From Pseudomonadota bacterium (GTDB lineage Bacteria; Pseudomonadota; Alphaproteobacteria; CACIAM-22H2): a DNA stretch of 14,534 nt. The stretch's first letter is position 1; each line of letters starts with the position of its first letter. The stretch lies in contig JAIUNH010000036.1 of NCBI GenBank assembly GCA_020161965.1, positions 1 through 14,534 of the forward strand, written 5' to 3'. The translations under genes and the position numbers were made by a program. Shown piece by piece: positions 6,265 to 12,643 of this stretch. The notes beneath the pieces were generated by a model. It worked only from the letters and a program-made list of their open reading frames with translations. It searched no databases and was not told the origin of the DNA.

Positions 6265-7677
6265 TCAGGCTTTGGGGTAGAGTTTTTCGAGTGCGGCGAA
6301 CACGCCGCGCACGGTTTGCAGATGGGCCCCTTCGGTGCGGCCCGCGCGATTCCACGGGTTCCAGGCGAACACGTCGAAATGCGCCCAGCGGCATTTGGCC
6401 GGCACGAAATTCTGCATGAACAACGCGGCAGTGACCGCACCCGCGAATGGCCCATCGGAGATGTTGGACGTGTCCGCGATCTTGCTTTCCATGCGCGCGC
6501 GATAGCCTTGCCATAGCGGCATCAGCCAGAACGGATCATGCGAGGCGATCCCGGCTTGCAGAAGCTCGCGCGCCAGATCGTCGTCGTTCGAGAAGAACGC
6601 GGGCAGGTCGGGGCCGAGTGCGACGCGCGCGGCCCCCGTCAGCGTGGCGAAGTCGATCATCAATTCGGGTTCGTCGTCGCCCGCCGCCGCCATCGCGTCG
6701 GCCAGGATCAAGCGGCCCTCGGCATCCGTGTTGCCGATTTCGACCGTGATTCCCTTGCGCGATTTGACGATATCGAGCGGGCGGATCGAATTTCCCGAGA
6801 CCGAATTTTCGACCGCCGGGATCAGCAGGCGCAGGCGCACCGGCAGTTTCGCTTCGACGATGAGGCGCGCGAGCGCCAACGCATGCGCCGCCCCGCCCAT
6901 ATCCTTCTTCATCATTTTCATGCCGGTGTCGGGCTTGATGTCGAGCCCGCCTGTGTCGAAGCACACGCCTTTGCCGATCACCGCGACGCGCGGATGTTTG
7001 GGATCGCCCCAGCGCAAATCGATCAGGCGCGGCGCTCTCTCGGCCGCCCGGCCCACGGCATGGACGAGCGGGAAGCCTTCCTTCAGCAGCTTGTCGCCGA
7101 CGATCACGTTCGCTTCGAGATCGAGTTCGTTGGCGGTTTCCACCGCCGCCGCGGCCAGCGCGTCGGGGCCCATATCTTCCGCGGGCGTATTGATCAGATC
7201 GCGCGCCAGACCGTCGGCCGCGACGATCGACTGCACGCGGCGGCGATCCGCTTTCGCGGGCCACACGAGTTCGGCCGGTGCCTTGGGTGCTTTCTTGTAG
7301 CGATCAAAAATGTAGCTGCCGAGCGCCCAGGCCAACGCGATCTCGGTCGCTTCGGCGGCATCCGTCGGCTCGGGATCGAGGCGATAGGAACCGGCGGGCA
7401 GCTTCAGGGGCAAGGCACCCCAATTCCAGAATTTATGGCCCGAGCCGTCGGGCGTTTCGCGCTCGGGCACGCCGACCAGCACACGCTCGATCTTTCCGTC
7501 GCTCGCGGGCAGCGCCAGAATTTCGCCCGACGCCGCTTTGAACCCGACCGATTCCGCGTAGCGCTTCTGCGCGGCTTTGGCTTTTTTGAGCCAGACAGGC
7601 AACGCGGCTTTGGTCAGCGCCGTCAGCTTGACGGTCGCGGCAACGGGCTTCGGGCGAAGGGTAAGGCGGGCGGGCAT
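6265..7677 (-). CDS. Leucyl aminopeptidase family protein (peptidase M17)
   Basis: M17 enzymes are cytosolic two-metal exopeptidases that release N-terminal residues from peptides. The 470-residue protein contains the complete M17 active site. IGKGVCFDTGGLDIKP (234-249) gives Lys236, Asp241 and Lys248; MKKDMGGAA (256-264) gives Asp259; NTDAEGRL (316-323) gives Asp318, Glu320 and Arg322. These match E. coli PepA K270, D275, K282, D293, D352, E354 and R356. NTPAEDMGP at 163-171 is another family block. The N-terminal domain is short and divergent compared with PepA, typical of the alphaproteobacterial subgroup, so I do not assign pepA itself. ATG 7677 is preceded by CGGAG 5 bases upstream; the frame runs open much further but there is antisense to the GST gene. 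Confidence 0.93.
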   Translation of the reverse strand: MPARLTLRPKPVAATVKLTALTKAALPVWLKKAKAAQKRYAESVGFKAASGEILALPASDGKIERVLVGVPERETPDGSGHKFWNWGALPLKLPAGSYRLDPEPTDAAEATEIALAWALGSYIFDRYKKAPKAPAELVWPAKADRRRVQSIVAADGLARDLINTPAEDMGPDALAAAAVETANELDLEANVIVGDKLLKEGFPLVHAVGRAAERAPRLIDLRWGDPKHPRVAVIGKGVCFDTGGLDIKPDTGMKMMKKDMGGAAHALALARLIVEAKLPVRLRLLIPAVENSVSGNSIRPLDIVKSRKGITVEIGNTDAEGRLILADAMAAAGDDEPELMIDFATLTGAARVALGPDLPAFFSNDDDLARELLQAGIASHDPFWLMPLWQGYRARMESKIADTSNISDGPFAGAVTAALFMQNFVPAKCRWAHFDVFAWNPWNRAGRTEGAHLQTVRGVFAALEKLYPKA

Positions 7678-7770
7678 GACGACTCCGATTTGTACGGCGA
7701 CAACTCGGACCTTGCCCCAACCGCGTCTCTCTGGAAAGAACTTGGGAGCGAACAACCCAGGGGAGTGCCC

Positions 7771-8433
7771 ATGACCCAAGCGACGCTCGTTATCGCCAAC
7801 AAGGCCTATTCGTCGTGGTCGCTGCGCGGCTGGCTCGCGTGCAAGATCGCCGGCCTCGATTTCCGCGAGGAGATCTACGACATGGGCGCCCCCGATTGGA
7901 AAACCTGGATCGCGGCGCGTTCGCCCACCGGCAAAGTCCCGTGCCTGCTGATCGATGGGGCGAGCGTGTGGGAATCGCTGGCGATCGGCGATTACCTCGC
8001 CGATTCCGCACCGGCGAAATTCTGGCCGCAGGATAAGGCGGCGCGCGCCCAAGCTCGCGCCATCGCCGCCGAAATGCACGCAGGCTTCATGGAATTGCGC
8101 AAGGCGATGTGGATGAACGTGCGCGCGCGTTTCCCCGGCAAGGGCCGCAATCCGGGTTCGCTCAACGACATCGCGCGGATTCAGGGGTTGTGGGCCGAAA
8201 CGCGCCGGAAATTCGGCGCCGGCGGGCCCTATCTGTTCGGCGCGCAATTCGGCATGGCGGACGCGATGTACGCGCCCGTCGTGGCAAGGTTCGTCACCTG
8301 GGCGCCGGAATTGACGAAAGATTCGGCTGCCTATGTCGATGCGGTGTGGAATCATCCCTATATGAAGGAATGGCTCGCGGCCGCCGCCGCCGAGAAATGG
8401 GTCCTGGAGAAATACGAAACGGCTATCGATTGA
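7771..8433 (+). CDS. Glutathione S-transferase family protein
   Basis: This 220-residue protein has the two-domain GST layout. The N-terminal thioredoxin-like fold has the conserved active-site stretch NKAYSSWSLRGWLACK (10-25), in which a serine (Ser14, Ser15 or Ser17) is the likely glutathione-activating residue, GKVPCLLIDG with the cis-proline, and WESLAIGDYLAD, whose Glu-Ser normally binds the glutathione gamma-glutamyl group. The all-helical C-terminal part includes FGAQFGMADAMYAPVV (the usual N-capping S/T-x-x-D motif, here GMAD). The substrate cannot be read from sequence. GGGGAG lies 6 bases before ATG 7771. It is divergent from the aminopeptidase, and only 7 bp separate its stop from the next gene. 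The 93 bp between the divergent starts show no convincing promoter. Confidence 0.9.
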   Translation: MTQATLVIANKAYSSWSLRGWLACKIAGLDFREEIYDMGAPDWKTWIAARSPTGKVPCLLIDGASVWESLAIGDYLADSAPAKFWPQDKAARAQARAIAAEMHAGFMELRKAMWMNVRARFPGKGRNPGSLNDIARIQGLWAETRRKFGAGGPYLFGAQFGMADAMYAPVVARFVTWAPELTKDSAAYVDAVWNHPYMKEWLAAAAAEKWVLEKYETAID

Positions 8434-8440
8434 GAGCTTG

Positions 8441-9241
8441 ATGACCGAACCGACCGCCCCTCGATCGCAAACGCCAATGCCGGTGCAGGCCGTGGAATTC
8501 GGCCAGCCCGACGATTGGGTGCGCATCCGGGTCGGGGCGCGCGGCATGATCTGGTCGTTGTCGTGGCTCGCCGTCATCGGCGGCACGACGCTGTCGACGA
8601 TCGCCGTTGCGACGGCGTCGGCCGGGCCCGCCGGGTTCCTGGCCGCGTTGCCGCCCGCCGCGGTGATCGCTTGGGTGCTGACCGGCATTTGGCGCCAGCG
8701 TATCGGCCCGCGCGAGCTTTATTTCGACCGCATCGGATTCTACGACACGACGACCGGCCGCGAAGCTTTGCGCTGGTCGGATATCGAAAGCCTGGACGTG
8801 ATCGAGCGTCCGCCCGGTGGATTATGGATGGCGCCCAGTGCGGCCTATATCGTCGCGCGGCTGGTGCCGGCGAAGCGTAAGGCCGGGTTGTTCGACTGGG
8901 CGAAGGCCGAGGAATTGCGCGGCGGCGTCGTGCTGCATGCGACCGAGGCGATGCATCTGCCGGTCCCGTTCGAATATCTGGTGCTGAACTTGCGCGCGCG
9001 GGGCGCACCCATCCGCCCGCATGCGCCGACTTTCGACGCGTTCGAATACGATGCGCGCTGGCTGCCGCCCGCCGAGGCCGCGCAATTGATCGAGACGCGG
9101 ATGGGGTCGCGCGCCCGGCCGTTTGCCAATCACAATCTCGATATCGCGCGCAGCCGCAACGCCAAGCCCGCCGTCGCGCATTGGGAAGCGGTGCTGGCCG
9201 AATTGCGCCGGATGTCGGGTTTGGTCTCGGCGGAAGACTAG
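8441..9241 (+). CDS. Hypothetical membrane protein with two N-terminal helices
   Basis: I do not recognise a named family. The 266-residue protein starts with a polar tail of about 30 residues, then two hydrophobic segments at about 36-59 and 64-84 joined by a short Gly/Pro turn. The remainder is soluble. Residues 88-140 (PRELYFDRIGFYDT, ALRWSDIESLDVIERPP) have the alternating pattern of bacterial PH-like domains that follow a two-helix hairpin (for example STM3941-like proteins); this is a resemblance, not a firm assignment. The last third is rich in Ala, Arg and Pro with an amphipathic end (HWEAVLAELRRMSGL). The ATG at 8441 (TTG 8438 also in frame) follows the GST stop by 7 bp with GAGAGC just before it, so the two genes are probably co-transcribed. 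Confidence 0.75.
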   Translation: MTEPTAPRSQTPMPVQAVEFGQPDDWVRIRVGARGMIWSLSWLAVIGGTTLSTIAVATASAGPAGFLAALPPAAVIAWVLTGIWRQRIGPRELYFDRIGFYDTTTGREALRWSDIESLDVIERPPGGLWMAPSAAYIVARLVPAKRKAGLFDWAKAEELRGGVVLHATEAMHLPVPFEYLVLNLRARGAPIRPHAPTFDAFEYDARWLPPAEAAQLIETRMGSRARPFANHNLDIARSRNAKPAVAHWEAVLAELRRMSGLVSAED

Positions 9242-9303
9242 AGACATTCCAGCTTTGCCCGCTGGACCTTTAAATTCGGGCCAAATTCGGCTATGTATTG
9301 GGT

Positions 9304-9720
9304 ATGTCCTCGATGCGTCCCTTTGCCCCCCTGGTGGACCGTTTGAAGGCGGCGGGTTTGCGCCCGACCCGCCAGCGCCTGCAATTGCTGCGCGTGCTGG
9401 GGGAGGGCGGGCACCGCCATCTGACCGCCGAACAATTATCGGCCGAAGCGCGCGAAGCGGGGCTGAACGTGGCGCTCGCCACGATCTACAACACGCTGAA
9501 TCAATTCACCCAAGCTGGCCTGCTGCGCGAAGTGGTGGTCGAGCCGGGGCGGTCTTATTTCGACACCAATCTCGGGCCCCATCATCATTTCTTCGACGAA
9601 TCGGCCGGCATGTTGATCGACATTCCCGCCGACCAAATTGCCGTCGCGGCGTTGCCCGCACCGCCGCCGGGCAAGCGTGTGGCGTCGGTGGACGTCGTGG
9701 TCCGCTTGACCGATTCCTGA
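9304..9720 (+). CDS. irr: Irr-type Fur family transcriptional regulator
   Basis: Irr is the alphaproteobacterial Fur-family protein that acts under low iron and is degraded or inactivated with haem. The 138-residue protein has the winged-helix N-terminus (LKAAGLRPTRQRLQLLRVL, 14-32; LATIYNTLNQFTQAGLL, 58-74 as recognition helix and wing). It also has the Irr signature SYFDTNLGPHHHFF (84-97), whose triple His93-95 is a haem/metal site. It contains no cysteine at all, so the zinc CxxC pairs of true Fur are missing, and it also lacks the N-terminal Gly-Cys-Pro haem motif of Bradyrhizobium Irr. ATG 9304 is chosen; ATG 9313 is an alternative and neither has a good ribosome binding site. PerR or another Fur subgroup is the main alternative. 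Confidence 0.85.
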   Translation: MSSMRPFAPLVDRLKAAGLRPTRQRLQLLRVLGEGGHRHLTAEQLSAEAREAGLNVALATIYNTLNQFTQAGLLREVVVEPGRSYFDTNLGPHHHFFDESAGMLIDIPADQIAVAALPAPPPGKRVASVDVVVRLTDS

Positions 9721-9749
9721 CCCTTTTGGGTCGGATATAGGGTCTTTTT
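9719..9749 (+). terminator. Weak possible terminator after irr
   Basis: GACCC (9719-9723, inside the irr stop region) can pair with GGGTC at 9740-9744, followed by TTTTT at 9745-9749. A competing hairpin GACCC/GGGTC around TTTT lies at 9719-9732. The stems are only 5 bp, so function is uncertain, but the T-run placement fits separation of irr from the rubrerythrin promoter. Confidence 0.4.
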
Positions 9750-9780
9750 AGACAATAGTTGCAAACGGTTCTCATCTAAA

Positions 9781-9795
9781 TTGGAACTGTTCCAA
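9781..9795 (+). promoter_or_regulatory. Perfect 7-1-7 palindrome, likely Fur/Irr-family operator
   Basis: TTGGAACTGTTCCAA is an exact inverted repeat with one central base. It resembles the Irr iron-control element (roughly TTAGAAC-N-GTTCTAA) and lies 5 bp upstream of the rubrerythrin -35 box, just downstream of irr. Its centre would be near -47 from the likely transcription start, a position compatible with activation or with repression. A second, 8-bp inverted repeat encloses it: CAATAGTT at 9753-9760 and AACTATTG at 9796-9803, the latter overlapping the -35 box. Confidence 0.65.
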
Positions 9796-9800
9796 AACTA

Positions 9801-9828
9801 TTGACTTCGCCTTCCCCAAGCCCATTAT
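9801..9828 (+). promoter_or_regulatory. Promoter of the rubrerythrin gene
   Basis: TTGACT (9801-9806) is a near-consensus -35 box, 16 bp before CATTAT (9823-9828), an acceptable -10. Transcription would start near 9835, leaving a leader of about 60 bases before the ATG at 9898. Confidence 0.6.
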
Positions 9829-9897
9829 CTGCGCGCCCGGCATTCCGCCGGCTGCCTTGCGCCGCTGTTCCGGCGCGCCAATTCCAGGGAGTGTTCC

Positions 9898-10320
9898 ATG
9901 CCCAAGCTCAAGGGAACCAAGACCGAGCAGAATTTGAAGGATGCGTTCGCGGGCGAAAGCCAGGCGAACCGCCGCTATCTGTACTTCGCCCAAAAGGCGG
10001 ACGTCGAAGGCTTCAACGACGTCGCGGCCGTGTTCCGCTCGACGGCGGAAGGCGAAACGGGCCACGCGCACGGCCATCTCGAGTATCTGGAAGAGACGGG
10101 CGACCCGGCGACGGGCCAGCCGATCGGCTCGACCGATCTGAACCTCAAGGCGTCGATCGCCGGCGAAACGCACGAGTACACCGACATGTACCCGGGCATG
10201 GCGCGTTCGGCGCGCGAAGAAGGCTTCGACGAGATCGCCGACTGGTTCGAAACGCTGGCGAAGGCCGAGAAGTCGCACGCCGGTAAGTTCCAGAAGACGC
10301 TCGACTCGCTGGGCAAGTAA
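9898..10320 (+). CDS. rbr: Rubrerythrin, ferritin-like domain only
   Basis: Rubrerythrin is a cytoplasmic non-haem diiron peroxidase that reduces hydrogen peroxide to water. The 140 residues form one ferritin-like four-helix domain with a full set of diiron ligands: Glu20 (AGESQAN), Glu53 and His56 (EGETGH), Glu90 and Glu93 (AGETHEY), Glu124 and His127 (AEKSH). The first three have the same numbers as in Desulfovibrio rubrerythrin. The C-terminal rubredoxin domain of classical rubrerythrin is missing, so electrons must come from a separate protein. AGGGAG lies 7 bases before the ATG. The gene sits behind an Irr-like regulator and a palindromic operator, and ahead of an Fe-S reductase-like gene, from which a 271-bp repeat element separates it. 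Confidence 0.96.
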   Translation: MPKLKGTKTEQNLKDAFAGESQANRRYLYFAQKADVEGFNDVAAVFRSTAEGETGHAHGHLEYLEETGDPATGQPIGSTDLNLKASIAGETHEYTDMYPGMARSAREEGFDEIADWFETLAKAEKSHAGKFQKTLDSLGK

Positions 10321-10330
10321 CCCGGCGCTC

Positions 10331-10601
10331 AGAGCGTGATTGGTTGGGAATGGATCATCTGCGCCGCAGGAATTTTGCGTCGCGGGTAGGAGGAGGGCGA
10401 AGTCGCGTAGTGGTACTACGCGCGAGCCCTTCGACACCCCCGCGACGCAAAAGTACGCGGCCCTTCGGGTTGGGTTCCGGCGGGCGCCCGCTTTGTTGCG
10501 GCCCTCGCCGATAGAACCACTATCGGCTTCGGACCGCGCCGCGCGGATCGCACACGCCGGAAACCCAACGCAGACGATTCATGCCCGACCAATCACGCTC
10601 T
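10331..10601. repeat. Inverted pair of structured repeat units (BIME/MITE-like element)
   Basis: The 365-bp gap between the rubrerythrin and Fe-S genes is filled mainly by this non-coding element. Its ends are a perfect 14-bp inverted repeat (AGAGCGTGATTGGT at 10331-10344; complement at 10588-10601) that extends inward to 29 matches of 34. Each half continues into its own long hairpin. Unit A spans 10373-10452, with a perfect 14-bp base stem (10373-10386 with 10439-10452) and an apical stem CGCGTAGT/ACTACGCG. Unit B spans 10469-10569, with base stem 10469-10482 against 10555-10569 (one bulge) and an apical stem GCCGATAG/CTATCGGC. Read from its own end, each unit has the same order and nearly the same apical sequence (CGAAG-YCG-..-TAGTGGT-.-CTA-..-CGAG), while the base stems differ in sequence yet still pair. 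No target-site duplication is seen. Confidence 0.85.
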
Positions 10602-10616
10602 AACCCCCCGGAACGG

Positions 10617-10645
10617 CGGCGGGCCCCGCTCGAAAGGGCCCGCCG
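10617..10645 (+). other. GC-rich hairpin upstream of the Fe-S protein gene
   Basis: CGGCGGGCCC (10617-10626) pairs perfectly with GGGCCCGCCG (10636-10645) around a 9-base loop. No T-run follows on either strand, so it is not a standard terminator. It starts 15 bp after the repeat element and ends 40 bp before the next ATG; it may be an mRNA leader structure or an attenuated terminator. Confidence 0.5.
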
Positions 10646-10685
10646 GCCGTCTCGCAAATTCATCGCGGAATAGGGAAACGTACCG

Positions 10686-12035
10686 ATGCGCGAAGGCAGT
10701 CTCGACGCACCGACCCGGCATCCGATCGATTGGCAGAACCCGGATTTCTGGGACGAAGCCAAGCTCGACGCCGAATTGCGCCGCGTCTTCGACATTTGTC
10801 ACGGCTGCCGGCGCTGCTTCAATTTGTGCGATTCCTTCCCGCGTTTGTTCGATCTGATCGACAACACGAAGGGCGAAACGCTCGAAGAAGTGCCGTCGAC
10901 GGAATTCAAGGGCGTGGTCGATTCCTGCACGCTCTGCGACCTTTGCTTCATGACCAAGTGCCCCTACGTGCCGCCGCACGAATGGAACTTGGACTTCCCC
11001 CATCTGATGGTCCGTGCCCGCGCGATCGAGGCGAAGAAGAAGGGCGTTCCCTTCGCCGAGGCGCAGCTCACCAAGACCGATCGCAACGGCAAGCTCGCGG
11101 CGATCGCTCCCGGGATCGCAAACTGGGCGTCGGACACGTCGAATAAATTGACGCGCGGCCTGCTGGATAAAGTCGCGGACGTCCATCCGGAAGCAGCACT
11201 ACCGAAATTCCACGGCGCCACCTTCGCCGTGCGCGCGAAGCGCGAGGCGTTGGACATCAACGCGGCGGCCCCCGCTTACGGCAAGCGCAAGGTCGCGCTC
11301 TACGCGACGTGCTTCGTCAACTACAATAATCCGAATATCGGCATGGCGATGCGCGCGATCCTGGCGAAGAACGGGATCGACAGCAAAGTCGTCTATCCGA
11401 AATGCTGCGGCATGCCGCAACTCGAACACGGCGAGATCGAAAAGGTCGCCGCGACCGCCAAGCAGGTCGCCGCGGAAATGTCGCCGCTGATCGACGACGG
11501 CTACGACATCGTGGCGCTGATCCCGTCTTGCGCGCTGATGCTGAAATTCGAATGGCCGCTGATCGTGCCGGACGACCCGCTGGTCAAGAAGCTCGCGCAA
11601 GCGACCTTCGACGCGGCGGAATACGTGGTCGATATCGCCAAGCGCGAAGGCTTGGCGCCGGGGCTTGAAAAGCTCGACGGCGGCGTGTCGATGCATTTCG
11701 CCTGCCATGCGCGCGCGCAGAATATGGGCCCGAAAGCCGCCGAAATGCTGCGCTTGGTGCCCGAGATTTCGGTCGCGGTCATCGAACGCTGTTCGGGCCA
11801 TGGCGGTTCGTGGGGCGTGATGAAGCGCAATTTCGAACTCGCGTTGAAGGTCGGCAAGCCGGTCGCCAAGACCGTCGCCAAGAACGCGAAAACCTATCTC
11901 GCGTCGGAATGCCCGCTGGCGGGCGAACATATCGCGCAAGGCATCGAACGCCTGCCGGCGGAAGACCGGCCCGCGCAGATGGAAGCGCCGCTGCATCCGA
12001 TCGAGCTGTTCGCCAAGGCCTACGGCCTGGCTTGA
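10686..12035 (+). CDS. GlpC/HdrD-like (Fe-S)-binding protein, possible rubrerythrin reductase
   Basis: This 449-residue iron-sulfur protein is related to GlpC and the heterodisulfide reductase subunit HdrD/HdrB. The N-terminal part has two [4Fe-4S] motifs: C38-C41-C44-C48 (CHGCRRCFNLC) and C81-C84-C87-C92 (CTLCDLCFMTKCP), the second with one extra residue before the last Cys. Two cysteine-rich CCG-type regions follow: C209, C240-C241 and C282 (ATCFVNYNNPN, PKCCGMPQLEHGE, PSCAL), then C340, C369 and C409 (FACHARAQNMG, ERCSGHGGSWG, SECPL). In the second region the usual CC is Cys-Ser. No membrane segment or flavin site is visible. The ATG at 10686 has TAGGGA about 9 bases before it. It lies between rubrerythrin and DUF3501, a neighbourhood that suggests electron delivery to rubrerythrin; that role is inferred. 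Confidence 0.88.
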   Translation: MREGSLDAPTRHPIDWQNPDFWDEAKLDAELRRVFDICHGCRRCFNLCDSFPRLFDLIDNTKGETLEEVPSTEFKGVVDSCTLCDLCFMTKCPYVPPHEWNLDFPHLMVRARAIEAKKKGVPFAEAQLTKTDRNGKLAAIAPGIANWASDTSNKLTRGLLDKVADVHPEAALPKFHGATFAVRAKREALDINAAAPAYGKRKVALYATCFVNYNNPNIGMAMRAILAKNGIDSKVVYPKCCGMPQLEHGEIEKVAATAKQVAAEMSPLIDDGYDIVALIPSCALMLKFEWPLIVPDDPLVKKLAQATFDAAEYVVDIAKREGLAPGLEKLDGGVSMHFACHARAQNMGPKAAEMLRLVPEISVAVIERCSGHGGSWGVMKRNFELALKVGKPVAKTVAKNAKTYLASECPLAGEHIAQGIERLPAEDRPAQMEAPLHPIELFAKAYGLA

Positions 12036-12046
12036 GGAGAAGTGAG

Positions 12047-12643
12047 ATGATCGCCGCCACGAAGCGCGAAATCACCCGCGCCGATATTCTGCCGATGAGC
12101 GACTATGGCCGCGAGCGCAAGGCGCTGCGCGTCGACATGGTCGCGGTGAAGAAGAACCGCCGCGTCGAAGTCGGCCCGGTCGCGACCTTCTATTTCGAGA
12201 ATTATCAGACGATGTGGCATCAGGTTCACGAGATGCTGTTCATCGAAAAGGGCGGCGAAGCCCAGATCGCCGACGAACTCGCCGCCTATAATCCGCTGAT
12301 CCCGCAAGGCGACGAATTGGTCGCGACGGTGATGCTGGAAATCGAAGACCCGGTGCGCCGTGCACGCGTGCTGTCGGGCCTCGGCCATATCGAAGATCAC
12401 ATGTATCTCGAAGTCGCGGGCACGCGGATCAACGCGATCAGCGAAACCGATGTCGAGCGCACGACCGACGAAGGCAAAACCTCGTCGGTGCATTTCATCC
12501 GCTTCAAATTGACGCCGTCGCAGATCGCCGAATTCCGCAAGCCGGGGACGCGCGTGCTGCTCGGCATCGACCACGTCAATTACGGCCATATCGCCGTGAT
12601 GGCGGAGGCGACGCGCAACGCCCTCGCGGCCGATTTCGCCTAA
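12047..12643 (+). CDS. DUF3501 family protein
   Basis: This 198-residue soluble protein belongs to a family of unknown function (DUF3501, PF12007) commonly seen beside rubrerythrin and GlpC-like Fe-S genes. Conserved-looking blocks are ILPMSDYGRERKALR (14-28), VGPVATFYFENYQTMWHQVHEML (42-64; quoted as FYFENYQTMW and HQVHEML), AYNPLIPQGDELVATVMLEI (80-99) and RVLLGIDHVNYGHIAVM (169-185). There are several histidines (His58, 61, 114, 118, 149, 176 and 181) but no cysteine, so any metal bound would be held by His/Asp/Glu. The start follows the Fe-S gene stop by 11 bp with a strong GAGGAG box, so the two are translated from one message. Its stop codon directly abuts that of the opposing PAS-like gene. 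Confidence 0.9.
   Translation: MIAATKREITRADILPMSDYGRERKALRVDMVAVKKNRRVEVGPVATFYFENYQTMWHQVHEMLFIEKGGEAQIADELAAYNPLIPQGDELVATVMLEIEDPVRRARVLSGLGHIEDHMYLEVAGTRINAISETDVERTTDEGKTSSVHFIRFKLTPSQIAEFRKPGTRVLLGIDHVNYGHIAVMAEATRNALAADFA

Noticed and set aside
7678..8688. Upstream extension of the aminopeptidase frame across the GST gene
   Set aside because: The GST on the plus strand is a clear family match, and the ATG at 7677 with CGGAG before it gives a normal M17 N-terminus.
10340..10603. An 87-codon plus-strand open frame inside the repeat element
   Set aside because: It is entirely explained by the inverted repeat units, has no ribosome binding site, and its translation (Arg/Ala/Pro-rich) follows palindromic DNA rather than a protein pattern.
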